A stretch of DNA of 64,000 nucleotides. It comes from Cellulomonas sp. S1-8. Lineage in GTDB: Bacteria > Actinomycetota > Actinomycetes > Actinomycetales > Cellulomonadaceae. A model generated the notes under the pieces. The model was not told where the DNA came from. It worked only from the letters and a program-made list of their open reading frames with translations, and ran no database searches. The stretch covers positions 3,968,001 through 4,032,000 of the forward strand of contig NZ_CP110806.1 in NCBI RefSeq assembly GCF_026184235.1, read 5' to 3'. Shown one piece after another: positions 15,740 to 24,330 of the stretch. The position numbers were made by a program, and so were the translations under genes. Numbering within the stretch: the stretch's first letter is position 1; every line of letters starts with the position of its first letter.

Positions 15740-16417
15740 ATGACCACCACGACCGTGTCGCTCACGACCGGCTGGGCGGTGGGGCTCGCGGCCGTCGGCG
15801 CCGCCCTGGGCGCGGGGCTCGGCGCGGCCCTCGACCCGCTGGCGGCGTGGGCGGAGGGCAACAGCCTGCCGTTGCCGTGGGTCCTGCACCTCCTGACGCG
15901 GACGCCCCGCTGGGCCGAGGTCGTCGTGCCCGCGCTCGTCGGCGCGGCGGGCGGTCTGTGGGTGTGGGCGGAGTGGCGCAAGGACGTCCTGCAGCTGACC
16001 GTCGAGCCGGACGGGCTGATCGTCCGGCAGCGCGGGCAGGCGCGCTACGCGGCGCGCGCGGACGTCGCGACGGTCCACGCGGACGGTGACGACCTCGTCG
16101 TCCTGGACGCGCACGGCGGCCAGGTCGTGCGCGCCGAGGCGGACGTCGTCCTGCGCCGGGCCGCGGCCGCGCTGCGCGCCGCCGACTACCCGTGGTCCGA
16201 CGACGGCGACCCGCACGCCGACGACTGGCGGACGTGGGTACCGGGACGCCCGGGTCTCCCCGAGGACGCGGACGACCTCCTGCGTCGTCGGCGGACGGCG
16301 CTGCAGGCCAAGGAGCACGCCACGCTGCAGGACCTGGCCGACGCCCTCGCGCGCGCGGGGGTGGCGGTCCGGGACCGGGCCGGCGAGCAGCAGGTCCGCA
16401 CGCCGCCGGCGCGCTGA
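15740..16417 (+). CDS. YqeB-like membrane protein
   Basis: 225 residues. ATG at 15740 is preceded by GGAGG at 4-nt spacing, so it is preferred over the upstream ATG at 15716. Two membrane segments (about 10-35 and 55-75) are followed by a small beta domain (LQLTVEPDGLIVRQRG...VVLDAHGGQVVRAEAD) and a helical end with YPW, RTWVPGRPGLPED, ALQAKEHATLQDLADAL and VRDR. This is the layout of Bacillus YqeB relatives; the function is unknown. The next gene, a phosphatase, follows 40 bp downstream. Confidence 0.72.
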   Translation: MTTTTVSLTTGWAVGLAAVGAALGAGLGAALDPLAAWAEGNSLPLPWVLHLLTRTPRWAEVVVPALVGAAGGLWVWAEWRKDVLQLTVEPDGLIVRQRGQARYAARADVATVHADGDDLVVLDAHGGQVVRAEADVVLRRAAAALRAADYPWSDDGDPHADDWRTWVPGRPGLPEDADDLLRRRRTALQAKEHATLQDLADALARAGVAVRDRAGEQQVRTPPAR

Positions 16418-16457
16418 GTCACCCCGCGGCAGGTCGGCGGTGTGCGAGGGTCGGCGT

Positions 16458-17333
16458 GTGAACGACGACGTGACGCTGCCCCCGCACCCTCCGACCACCG
16501 TCACCGGTGAGCCTGCGCCCGTGCCCGGCGGGCCCGCCGGGACCGTCGACCCGCACGTCGTCGCGTCGGACGCGCTCGCCAACCTGCGGGACATCGGTGG
16601 CCGCGCGGCGGCCGGCGGGCGCACCGTGCGCCGCGGCGTCGCGTACCGGTCGGCCGAGCTGCGGGCCCCCGCGATCGCCGACGACCCCACGATCGCCCGC
16701 CTGGGGGTGCGGACCGTCGTCGACCTGCGGACGGACGCCGAGCGCACGGCCCTGCCCGACGTGCTGCCCGCCGGGGCGCGCGGCCTGCACGCCGACGTGC
16801 TCGCCCTCACCCCGCAGGCGCCCGCGGCCGATCTCACGGAGATCCTGCGCCACCCGCAGGAGGCCGAGGCCGTGCTGGTCGAGCTGGACCCGTCGGCGCA
16901 GATGCGTCGGACGTACGTCGACCTGGTCGTCGGCGACGCGGGACGCGCCGGGTACGCGGCGCTGCTGCGCGAGATCGTCGACGCCGACTCGGCCCCCGTG
17001 CTGTACCACTGCACGGCCGGCAAGGACCGCACCGGGTGGGCGACGACGGTGCTGCTGCTCGCGGCGGGCGTCGACGAGGCCGGCGTGCGGGAGGAGTACC
17101 TCGCGGTGAACCCGACGGTGCACGCGATGTACGCACCGCTGCTGCGGCAGTTCGCCGCCGTGGGCGGCGACCCGGGGCTGCTCGTCCCGCTGCTCGAGGT
17201 CCGCGAGGAGTACCTCGACGCCGCGCTGGGCGCCGTGGACCAGCACTTCGGGTCGTTCGACGCCTACCTCACCGACGGCCTGGGCCTGACGCGCCTCGAG
17301 ATCGCCACCCTCACGGACACCCTGACGTCCTGA
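16458..17333 (+). CDS. Tyrosine-protein phosphatase (IphP/PTP3 type)
   Basis: 291 residues from GTG. NLRDIGG (about 35-41), YRSAEL, DLRTDAER and the P-loop HCTAGKDRTGW at about 183-193, containing the Cys-x5-Arg nucleophile motif, identify the bacterial tyrosine phosphatase family related to PtpB and IphP, which dephosphorylates tyrosine or inositol phosphates. No signal peptide, so cytoplasmic or released by another route. Likely co-transcribed with the YqeB-like gene upstream; convergent with benE 13 bp away. Confidence 0.9.
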   Translation: MNDDVTLPPHPPTTVTGEPAPVPGGPAGTVDPHVVASDALANLRDIGGRAAAGGRTVRRGVAYRSAELRAPAIADDPTIARLGVRTVVDLRTDAERTALPDVLPAGARGLHADVLALTPQAPAADLTEILRHPQEAEAVLVELDPSAQMRRTYVDLVVGDAGRAGYAALLREIVDADSAPVLYHCTAGKDRTGWATTVLLLAAGVDEAGVREEYLAVNPTVHAMYAPLLRQFAAVGGDPGLLVPLLEVREEYLDAALGAVDQHFGSFDAYLTDGLGLTRLEIATLTDTLTS

Positions 17334-17346
17334 CCCCGGCCCTAAC

Positions 17347-18528
17347 TCACTCCCGCGCGAGCGGCCGGTCCGGCACCGGGGCCGTCGCCCGCCGCGGGGC
17401 CAGCCACCACCAGGCCACCAGGCCCGCGACCAGGCCCCAGAACGCCGCGCCGATGCCGGCGATCGTCACCGAGCTCGCCGCCAGCAGGAAGGTCACGAGC
17501 GCCGGGATCCGGCGCTCGGCGTCCGCGACGGCGACGGCGAGCGCCGAGCCCAGCGCGGGCAGCAGCGCGAGGCCGGCCACCGCCTCGACCAGCCCGGCGG
17601 GCGCCGCGTCGACGAGCGCCGTGAGGGTCGGCGCGAGCGCCGCGAGGACGAGGTAGCAGACGCCGGCCGTCCGGGAGGCGAGCCAGCGTCGCGCCGGGTC
17701 GGGGTCCGCGTCGGGTGACGCGGGCAGCGCGGCGGTGATCGCGGCGAGGTTGACGGCGTGCCCGCCGGCGGGCGCGCCCGCCATCGTCCCGATCCCCGTC
17801 AGCAGCAGCGCCTCGCGCCACGGCACGGCGTAGCCGGCGGACGCCACGACGGCCGCACCGGGCACGTTCTGCGAGGCCATCGTCACGAGGTACAGCGGCA
17901 CGGCGATGCCGACGAGCGCGGCCGGGGTGAACGTCGGCGCCGTGAGATCGAGCAGCGGGGCGACGAGGGCGGGTGGCCGCCCGTCCGTCGTCGCGACGAC
18001 CACGGCGACGACCAGCGCCAGGGCGAACGCCGCTGGTGCCGCCCACCGCGGCGCGACGCGCAGCAGCACGAGCCACAGGAGCACGACGGGGGCGACGAGC
18101 AGCGGCGTCGCGACGAGCGCCTGCACGGGCGCGAGGCACAGCGTGAGCAGGACGCCCGCGAGCATGGCCTGCGCCAGCGGCGCGGGGATCGCGGCGACTA
18201 GCCGCCCGAGCGGACGCCACAGCGCGGTGACGACGAGCAGCACCCCGCACACCAGGAACGCGCCGACCGCCGCGGGCCAGCCCCCGGACACGGCCCCGGT
18301 CGCGACGAGCAGCGCGGCACCGGGGGTCGACCAGGCGGACGTCAGCGGGATCCGGTGCCGCTGGCTCAGGACGATCGTGACGACGCCCTGCACGGCGCAC
18401 AGGACGACCAGGCCCGAGGCCGCCGCGCGCGCGTCCGCACCGACGGCCCGCAGCCCGGCGAGCACGACGGCGAACGAGCTGGTGAACCCGACGAGGGCGG
18501 TGACGACACCGACGAGGTGCGGCTGCAT
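17347..18528 (-). CDS. benE: Benzoate/H+ symporter family protein (BenE)
   Basis: 393 residues with about 11-12 membrane segments. FSSSFAVVLAGL-like start, TPGAALL, the TMASQNVPG segment and GAPAGGHAVNLAAITAAL correspond to the BenE family signatures. The family is named for benzoate uptake, but no aromatic catabolic genes lie nearby, so the substrate is uncertain. ATG at 18528 chosen; the GTG at 18600 would add 24 Arg-rich residues encoded by the inverted repeat and is unlikely. Confidence 0.88.
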   Translation of the reverse strand: MQPHLVGVVTALVGFTSSFAVVLAGLRAVGADARAAASGLVVLCAVQGVVTIVLSQRHRIPLTSAWSTPGAALLVATGAVSGGWPAAVGAFLVCGVLLVVTALWRPLGRLVAAIPAPLAQAMLAGVLLTLCLAPVQALVATPLLVAPVVLLWLVLLRVAPRWAAPAAFALALVVAVVVATTDGRPPALVAPLLDLTAPTFTPAALVGIAVPLYLVTMASQNVPGAAVVASAGYAVPWREALLLTGIGTMAGAPAGGHAVNLAAITAALPASPDADPDPARRWLASRTAGVCYLVLAALAPTLTALVDAAPAGLVEAVAGLALLPALGSALAVAVADAERRIPALVTFLLAASSVTIAGIGAAFWGLVAGLVAWWWLAPRRATAPVPDRPLARE

Positions 18529-18565
18529 CCGTTCCACGCGCCGGACACTAGGCCACGACCCCCGT

Positions 18566-18635
18566 CGAGCGCGGTACTCGACGCGCGAGCGCGGTACCAA
18601 CGACTGGCGCGCTCGACCGTCGAGTACCGCGCTCG
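18566..18635. repeat. 18-bp inverted repeat with a third copy inside
   Basis: CGAGCGCGGTACTCGACG (18566-18583) is exactly inverted at 18618-18635; a shorter direct copy GAGCGCGGTACC lies at 18587-18598. The arms are 34 bp apart. The element sits between the start of benE and the end of the alpha/beta hydrolase gene, both on the minus strand, so it could end transcription of the upstream pair. Confidence 0.8.
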
Positions 18636-18667
18636 GCAGTGGGGTGGGGGGTGGGGGTGGGTGGGCT

Positions 18668-19666
18668 TCAGGTGGGGAGGGTGGTGAGGAAGTCGGTGAC
18701 CGCCGTCAGGTACGTGGCGCGCGGGGCGTCGTGCGAGAGCGCCAGGTCGTGGACGCCCCCGTCGACGACGACCTCGCGGACGTCGGCGCCCAGGCGCGGG
18801 GCCAGCGCCGCGATGGTCGCGACGTCGAGCACGGTGTCGGCGCCGTCGAGGTCCGCACCCCCGGCGACGTCGACCCCGGAGCGCGCCGAGCGTGCCACCA
18901 GCACCGGCACCGTGATCCCGAGCCCCCGGGCGACCCGCAGCTGCCCGGCGCGCACGGCCGCCAACCACCCGGCGCGCACGGGCACGCCCTCGGGACGCTT
19001 GAGGGTCGCGTCGAAGTCCCAGCGCTCGGCCAGGCGCTCGGCGTACCGGGACGGGGCCGCCGCGACGACCCGCAGCGGCACCCGCCGGGCCAGCGGGCGC
19101 AGCACCCCGTCCTGCAGGGGCTGCACCCACGACCGCTCGACGGACAGGAAGGGGCTGTCGAGCACGACGGCGTCCGCGCCACCCCGCTCACGGTGCGCGT
19201 GCGCCCACAGCGCTGCCACGAGCCCCCCGGTGGAGTGCCCGTGGACGACGACCGACAGACCGGGCCACGTGCGGCGTGCGGCGGCGACCGCCCGGCTCAG
19301 GTCCGAGGCCTGCTCGCGCAGGTCGCCCTGGTAGTGCGGGACGTCGCCGGGCCGCAGCGACCGGCCGGCCCGGCGCGCGTCGACGGCGAGGAACGCCCAG
19401 CCGGCGTCACGGAACGCGTCCGCCAGGTGCGTCGCGAAGAAGTAGTCGTTGTAGCCGTGCAGGTGCACGACGACGCCGCGGGGCGCGTCCGGTCCGCGCC
19501 GCGGACGCACGAGCGTGAGCACGGGCGCCGTCCCACCGGCGGCCACGGCGCGCGCCGACGGGCCGACGGGGTCCGGGCGCCAGCCGGGCAGGGTCCGCGC
19601 GACGTAGCCGGGGAGCAGCCGGTCGGCGACCCAGGTGCCGGTCGCGTCGGTCGCCCGCGCCGTCAC
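18668..19666 (-). CDS. Alpha/beta hydrolase
   Basis: 332 residues from GTG. HLHGYNDYFF, the nucleophile elbow GHSTGG at about 154-159, and a late GVHDLALS carrying the presumed catalytic His mark a serine hydrolase of the lysophospholipase/alpha-beta fold type. No signal peptide. Its GTG overlaps the stop of the MFS gene (GTGA), so both are translated together. The substrate is not known; monoacylglycerol- or carboxyl-ester-like substrates are typical for the family. Confidence 0.88.
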   Translation of the reverse strand: MTARATDATGTWVADRLLPGYVARTLPGWRPDPVGPSARAVAAGGTAPVLTLVRPRRGPDAPRGVVVHLHGYNDYFFATHLADAFRDAGWAFLAVDARRAGRSLRPGDVPHYQGDLREQASDLSRAVAAARRTWPGLSVVVHGHSTGGLVAALWAHAHRERGGADAVVLDSPFLSVERSWVQPLQDGVLRPLARRVPLRVVAAAPSRYAERLAERWDFDATLKRPEGVPVRAGWLAAVRAGQLRVARGLGITVPVLVARSARSGVDVAGGADLDGADTVLDVATIAALAPRLGADVREVVVDGGVHDLALSHDAPRATYLTAVTDFLTTLPT

Positions 19667-21051
19667 CCGTCGGCCGCGACGTCGCTGCGCCCGTCGACGC
19701 CCAGACCGCGCGGGAACCGGACGGGGACGAACAGCAGGAGACCCAGCGCGAGGACCACCACGATCCCGAGGACCCCCCAGTACTGCTCGCCGCCGATGCC
19801 GATCGCGAGCGAGAACGCGGCGGGTGCGAGGAACGTCGCGGCGCGGCCGGTCGTCGCGTACAGGCCGAAGAGCTCGGTCTCGCGGCCCGGTTCGGCGAGG
19901 CGCGCCAGCAGGCCACGCGACGCCGACTGCGCCGGGCCCACGCACGCCGAGAGCACCAGTCCCCCGGCCCAGAACGCCGACGCGCCCGCGTCGTGCAGGA
20001 AGAACACGGCCGACCCGGCGATGACCAGGATGACGAGCGAGCACGTGACGAGGCGACGCGGCCCGTACCGGTCGTCGATCCAGCCCGCCCCGATCGTCGA
20101 CGCACCGGCGACGACGTTCGCCGCGATGGCGAACACGATGACCTCGCTGTCCGTGAAGCCGAACGACCCCGCGGCGAGCACCCCGCCGAACGTGAACACC
20201 CCGGTGAGCCCGTCGCGGAACACCGCGCTCGCGATGAGGAACCGCAGGGTCGAGCGACGCTCGCGCCAGAGCTGCGCGATGTGCCGGCCGACGGCCGCGT
20301 ACGCGCCGACGATGCCGATCCGCGCGGGCGGTGCGCCGGCCCGACGGCGGTCCGGCACCACAACCAGCACGGGGATCGCGAAGAGGAGGAACCAGGCGCC
20401 GGCGATGAGCATCGAGATGCGGACGTCCATCCCGCCCTCGGACGTGACCCCGAACCAGCCGACGTCCGGCTGGATGAACCCGACGAACAGGATGACGAGC
20501 AGCACGATCCCGCCGACGTACCCGGCGCCCCACCCGATGCCGCTGATCCGCCCGATGGTCCGCGGGCCGCTGATCTGCAGCAGCAGCGCGTTGTACGCGA
20601 CCGACCCGATCTCGAACGCGATGGTGCCGATCGCCAGCAGCGTCACCCCGAGGCGCACGGCGTCGGCCATGCCACCCTCGGCCGGCTGCACGAACCACAG
20701 CGCCAGGATCGACGCGCCCACGACCAGCGACATCGCCGCGAGCAGCGGACGGCGTCGTCCGCCCGCGTCGGCGAGCGTCCCCAGCGCCGGCGCTGTCAGC
20801 GCGACCAGCAGCCCCGCAGCCGCCAGGCCCCAGCCGAGCCACTGGCTGTGCAGCGCCGTGACGGCCTCGACGTCGGCGCCCGGCTCCGCGAACGACGAGC
20901 CCGTGAGCCACACCGTGAAGACGAAGGTCGTGACGACCGCGTTGAACGCCGCCGACCCCCAGTCCCACGCGGCCCACGCGGCGATCTGACGGGTGACGGG
21001 GGCGGGCTCGACGACGCCGTCGGCGGGAGCCTGCGCAGCGGGGTGGACCAT
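19663..21051 (-). CDS. MFS transporter, UMF1/Atg22-like
   Basis: 462 residues with 12 hydrophobic segments. The WAAWDWGSAAFNAVVTTFVF start, the FEIGSVAYNALLLQI segment, the GRISGIGWGAGYVGG segment and the QSASRGLLARLAEPGRETELFGLY segment are those of the bacterial Vacuole Effluxer Atg22-like family, putative exporters of amino acids or small metabolites. ATG at 21051. First gene of a two-gene unit with the alpha/beta hydrolase. Confidence 0.88.
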   Translation of the reverse strand: MVHPAAQAPADGVVEPAPVTRQIAAWAAWDWGSAAFNAVVTTFVFTVWLTGSSFAEPGADVEAVTALHSQWLGWGLAAAGLLVALTAPALGTLADAGGRRRPLLAAMSLVVGASILALWFVQPAEGGMADAVRLGVTLLAIGTIAFEIGSVAYNALLLQISGPRTIGRISGIGWGAGYVGGIVLLVILFVGFIQPDVGWFGVTSEGGMDVRISMLIAGAWFLLFAIPVLVVVPDRRRAGAPPARIGIVGAYAAVGRHIAQLWRERRSTLRFLIASAVFRDGLTGVFTFGGVLAAGSFGFTDSEVIVFAIAANVVAGASTIGAGWIDDRYGPRRLVTCSLVILVIAGSAVFFLHDAGASAFWAGGLVLSACVGPAQSASRGLLARLAEPGRETELFGLYATTGRAATFLAPAAFSLAIGIGGEQYWGVLGIVVVLALGLLLFVPVRFPRGLGVDGRSDVAADG

Positions 21052-21199
21052 GCGCGCAGCGTACGTCCCGTCGATGACGCCCCGGTGGACCCCGGACGGG
21101 TGAGACGTTGACGGCACACCGACGGGGTCGGACGCTCGCGCGCCCACCCCGCGTCCCCCGCGAGGGGTCGATCCGGCACGCGGAGGACGGTGCACGCGG

Positions 21200-21289
21200 C
21201 GGAGGGCAAGGGATTCGAACCCTTGAGCACGGGGTCACCGCGCTAACGGTTTTCAAGACCGTCGCTTTCGGCCGCTCAGCCAGCCCTCC
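21200..21289 (-). tRNA. tRNA-Ser(TGA)
   Basis: 90 nt. Acceptor stem GGAGGGC pairs with GCCCTCC, followed by discriminator G. The anticodon loop CTTGAAA gives TGA (reads UCA). A long variable arm with GCGGTGACCCCGTGC, and TTCGAAT in the T loop. CCA is not encoded. Class II structure and G discriminator confirm serine. Confidence 0.97.
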
Positions 21290-21334
21290 CGTGCCGACGG
21301 TCGCGCCGACGGCGGCGTCGAGTGTCCCACACCG

Positions 21335-22675
21335 CTACGCCTCGGCGACGACCTGCGTCCCCGTGCGTGCCGTGGGGCACGCGTCGGGCAGCCCCAGCGT
21401 CGTCGCCTCGAACGACCCACGGGACCGGACGCGCCAGCGCTGCCCGCCGCGGCGGTAGACGCGCGTCGTCGTGCTGCCGCGATCGGCCTCGAAGGCCTCG
21501 AGCACCGAGCCGTCGACCAGCACCTCGGCCTCGGCCCGGCCGGTCCACACCACGACGGGTGCGACGTCGTCGTCGACGAGCGCGACCTCGAGGCCCGCGT
21601 CGGACCGGGCCCACCACGCGACCTCGTCGGTGACCAGCTCGGCACGGTCGCCGTCCCCGGCGACGGGCAGCGGACGGTCCCGCAGCCCCGCCAGCTCGGC
21701 CGCGGGGCGCGCCACCGGCAGCCCGCGGGGCCCGGGCACCAGCTCGCGCGGGAACGTCAGCACGCCCGCCCACCCGGCGGCGCCGACCTCGACGCCGAGC
21801 CGACCGAGCGGGCCGTCGCCACGCCCCTCCCATGACCACCCCCACACCAGCACGCGCCCGTCGTCGGCGACGTGCACCTGCGGCGCGTAGACGTCGGGTC
21901 CGTGGTCGAAGGGCGCGGACGCCTCGACGACGTACCGCGGCACGTCCCCGGCGAGGTCCAGGCGCCCGGTGAACGCCGTGACGCCCAGCCGCTCGGGCCC
22001 GTCGCCGCGATCGAACCACGACACGAGCAGCACCCACGTGCCGGCGACCTGCACGAGCTGGGGGCACTCCCACACCCGCCCGGGTGCGGCCACGCCGTCG
22101 GGCGCGTCGCCGGCCGCGACGAGGGTCCCCAGCAGCCGCCAGTCGTCGAGGTCCGGGACGTCGTAGACCAGCACCGCACCGCCGTCAGGCGTGCCGGCGC
22201 CCTGGATGCCGAGGCGGCGGCCGTCCACCGTGAGCAGGAACGGGTCGCGCACGTCGACCACCCCCGGAAGGTCCGGGGGCGGCGCCGCGAGCCGGTCCGG
22301 CTGCACCCACCCGCCGGCGGGGCCGCGGCGCGCCACCGCGACGCCCGCGCTCGCGACCGTGTCGCGCACCGCGCTGTACACCAGCGCCACGTCACCGGCG
22401 TCGTGGACGGCGACACCGCTCCACGCCCCGCCGCCGTCGATCGTGCCCGGTCGTGGCGTCAGCGCCGCCGGCTCGTGCTCCCAGCGCAGCAGGTCGGTCG
22501 AGCTCACGTGCCCCCAGTGGATGTCGCCCCACACCGGGGCGTGCGGGTTCCACTGGTACATCACGTGCCAGCGCCCGTCCCACCGGCCGATCCCGTTGGG
22601 GTCGTTCACCCAGCCGCGGGGGGCACGGACGTGCCACCGGGGGTCGTGCGGGTCGTGCGGAGCGGCCGACGTCAT
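21335..22675 (-). CDS. GH32 beta-fructosidase (sucrose or fructan hydrolase)
   Basis: 446 residues, no signal peptide. WVNDPNG at about 22-28 holds the nucleophile Asp; VRDPF and WECPQL supply the transition-state Asp and acid/base Glu, and VLVDGSVLEAFE is the conserved C-terminal beta-sandwich strand. All three catalytic motifs are intact. A cytoplasmic enzyme of this type usually splits sucrose, sucrose-6-phosphate or imported fructo-oligosaccharides. It stands alone without a PTS or regulator gene. Confidence 0.93.
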   Translation of the reverse strand: MTSAAPHDPHDPRWHVRAPRGWVNDPNGIGRWDGRWHVMYQWNPHAPVWGDIHWGHVSSTDLLRWEHEPAALTPRPGTIDGGGAWSGVAVHDAGDVALVYSAVRDTVASAGVAVARRGPAGGWVQPDRLAAPPPDLPGVVDVRDPFLLTVDGRRLGIQGAGTPDGGAVLVYDVPDLDDWRLLGTLVAAGDAPDGVAAPGRVWECPQLVQVAGTWVLLVSWFDRGDGPERLGVTAFTGRLDLAGDVPRYVVEASAPFDHGPDVYAPQVHVADDGRVLVWGWSWEGRGDGPLGRLGVEVGAAGWAGVLTFPRELVPGPRGLPVARPAAELAGLRDRPLPVAGDGDRAELVTDEVAWWARSDAGLEVALVDDDVAPVVVWTGRAEAEVLVDGSVLEAFEADRGSTTTRVYRRGGQRWRVRSRGSFEATTLGLPDACPTARTGTQVVAEA

Positions 22676-22760
22676 CGCACCAGTCTGTCGGCCGCGAGGA
22701 CGCGTCGGCGCCACCGGTCCGCGGGCGACCCCGCGCACCCCGGACGTCCGGGAGGGGACG

Positions 22761-22798
22761 CGCGAACGGCCGACCCCCGAGGGGGCCGGCCGTTCGCG
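22761..22798. terminator. Terminator hairpin after the conservon
   Basis: CGCGAACGGCCG (22761-22772) pairs with 22787-22798, with an inner CCCCC/GGGGG pairing (22774-22778 with 22781-22785). It lies 14 bp past the stop of cvnD, on the minus strand, before the GH32 gene. Confidence 0.8.
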
Positions 22799-22811
22799 GG
22801 TGATGCGGTGC

Positions 22812-23423
22812 TCACCGCTGGCGCAGACGCTCCATGGCGAGCTGCACGAGCGCGATGAGCGCCTGCTTGGTCGCGGCCCGCGACCGCGCGTCGGTGTACA
22901 GCACCGGCACGTGGGCGGGGATCGCGAGGGCCTCACGGACGTCGTCGAGCTGGTGCTTGGCGATCCCGTCGAAGCAGTTGACGCCGACGACGAACGGGAT
23001 GCCGCGCGACTCGAAGTAGTCGACTGCCGGGAAGCACTGGTCCAGGCGGTCGGTGTCGACGAGCACGACCGCACCGATCGCGCCACGTACCAGGTCGTCC
23101 CACATGAAGAGGAAGCGGTCCTGGCCCGGGGTGCCGAACAGGTACAGCCAGAGCGAGCCCGGCAGTGCGATGCGACCGAAGTCCATCGCGACCGTCGTGG
23201 TCGTCTTGCGGTCCGAGACACCGCCGGCGTCGTCGACGCCGACGGAGTGCTCGGTCATCGCGGCCTCGGTGTTGAGGGGCTCGATGTCGGAGATGGAGCC
23301 GATGAAGGTCGTCTTGCCGACGGCGAAGCCGCCTGCGACGACGATCTTGACGACAGTGGGTGCGACTGCGCCCGCGGTCCCCGCCGGAGCGGCGACGGCG
23401 GCGTCAGAGGGCGGAAATGCCAT
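22812..23423 (-). CDS. cvnD: Conservon small GTPase CvnD
   Basis: 203 residues. GGFAVGKTT at about 31-39 is the P-loop, followed by switch regions (KTTTTVAMDFG, LFGTPGQDRF) and VGVNCFDG, which takes the place of the usual NKxD-type motif. CvnD proteins are Ras-like GTPases that work with the CvnA kinase, CvnB roadblock and CvnC proteins in a membrane-associated signalling complex. The ATG at 23423 lies inside cvnC; an in-frame GTG at 23432 is also possible. Last gene of the operon. Confidence 0.93.
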   Translation of the reverse strand: MAFPPSDAAVAAPAGTAGAVAPTVVKIVVAGGFAVGKTTFIGSISDIEPLNTEAAMTEHSVGVDDAGGVSDRKTTTTVAMDFGRIALPGSLWLYLFGTPGQDRFLFMWDDLVRGAIGAVVLVDTDRLDQCFPAVDYFESRGIPFVVGVNCFDGIAKHQLDDVREALAIPAHVPVLYTDARSRAATKQALIALVQLAMERLRQR

Positions 23424-23781
23424 TGAGAACACTCTCCAGCACGCTCAGGGACAGGGCGGGGGACTCACCGGTGTTGACCTCGACCGGCTGTGAGGTGTGC
23501 ACGCGCACAGAGTTCGCATCGGTGAGGTCGGATACCAGGATCCGAATCACACCCAGCGGAAGATGAAGGAGCGCCGACAGCTCGGCGACCGAGATGTACC
23601 CGGCCGACGCGTGCTGGATGATCGCGCGCTTCTCGGGCGTCAGCCCCGTGCTGGCCACGGCTCCCGGCATCACCTCGACCAGTGCCTCGAGAGGCAGGTC
23701 GGAGCGTGCCGAGCGCACGCGGCCCCCGGTCACGGCATAGGGCCGGACCGTTCGGGCCTCGTACTCGACGTGTTCGCTCAT
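23404..23781 (-). CDS. cvnC: Conservon DUF742 protein CvnC
   Basis: 125 residues with the DUF742 pattern VRPYAVTGGRVRSARSDLPLEALV, then a winged-helix-like middle (ISVAELSALLHLPLGVIRILVSDL) and the end VLESVLNGISAL. The family always accompanies roadblock and GTPase proteins in conservons and is thought to be an adaptor. 11 bp after cvnB and overlapping cvnD by 20 bp. Confidence 0.93.
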   Translation of the reverse strand: MSEHVEYEARTVRPYAVTGGRVRSARSDLPLEALVEVMPGAVASTGLTPEKRAIIQHASAGYISVAELSALLHLPLGVIRILVSDLTDANSVRVHTSQPVEVNTGESPALSLSVLESVLNGISAL

Positions 23782-23792
23782 CACGGCCGGCC

Positions 23793-24242
23793 TCAGGCGA
23801 CGGGCGCCCGGGTTGCACCGTCGATGGGCAGCTGGCCGCGCATCTCGGAGATGAGCTGCGGGGTCAGCGTGGCCTCGGTGCGCGAGACGAGCATCGCCAT
23901 CTCGTAACCGATGAGGCCGACATCGCACGTCGCTTCGGCGACCACGGCAAGGACCGAGCCGTTGGAGACGCTCATCAGGAAGAGGAACAGGTTGTCCATC
24001 TCGATGATCGCCTGGCGGACCTCCCCCGCACGGAGCTGGCGCGCAGCGCCACGGGTGAGACTCGACATGCCCGAGACGATGGCCGCGAGCTGGTCGCCGC
24101 TGGTGCGGTCGAGCAGCTCGGACATCGCCATGAGCAGGCCGTCGGCCGACACCACGAGTGTGTGGCGAGTGCCGGGCACGGTCCGGACGAAGTTGTCCAG
24201 GAGCCAGCCGAAGTTGGCTGCCTCGGTGCTGAGCGCGGTCAC
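23793..24242 (-). CDS. cvnB: Conservon roadblock/LC7 protein CvnB
   Basis: 149 residues. NFGWLLDNFVRTVPGTRHTLVVSADGLLMAMS is the classical start of actinobacterial roadblock/LC7 proteins, which bind the partner GTPase. GTG at 24242 has AAGGAGG 4 nt upstream. A five-codon ATG...TGA frame overlaps this ribosome-binding site and could couple translation, but is too short to call a gene. Confidence 0.93.
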   Translation of the reverse strand: MTALSTEAANFGWLLDNFVRTVPGTRHTLVVSADGLLMAMSELLDRTSGDQLAAIVSGMSSLTRGAARQLRAGEVRQAIIEMDNLFLFLMSVSNGSVLAVVAEATCDVGLIGYEMAMLVSRTEATLTPQLISEMRGQLPIDGATRAPVA

Positions 24243-24330
24243 ACTTCCTCCTTCATGGTGCAGTCTGGGCCGACTGCGGGCGGGGTGTCCACGGTGACAC
24301 ACGGGCCACCGAGGTTTCGGGTTCGTCGGA

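Noticed and set aside
17906..20989. 1027-codon plus-strand frame across benE, hydrolase and MFS genes
   Set aside because: Thr/Ser/Arg-rich shadow frame; three well-defined genes occupy the other strand.
24243..24260. Five-codon peptide (MKEEV) overlapping the cvnB start
   Set aside because: Too short to support; it arises from the purine-rich ribosome-binding site.
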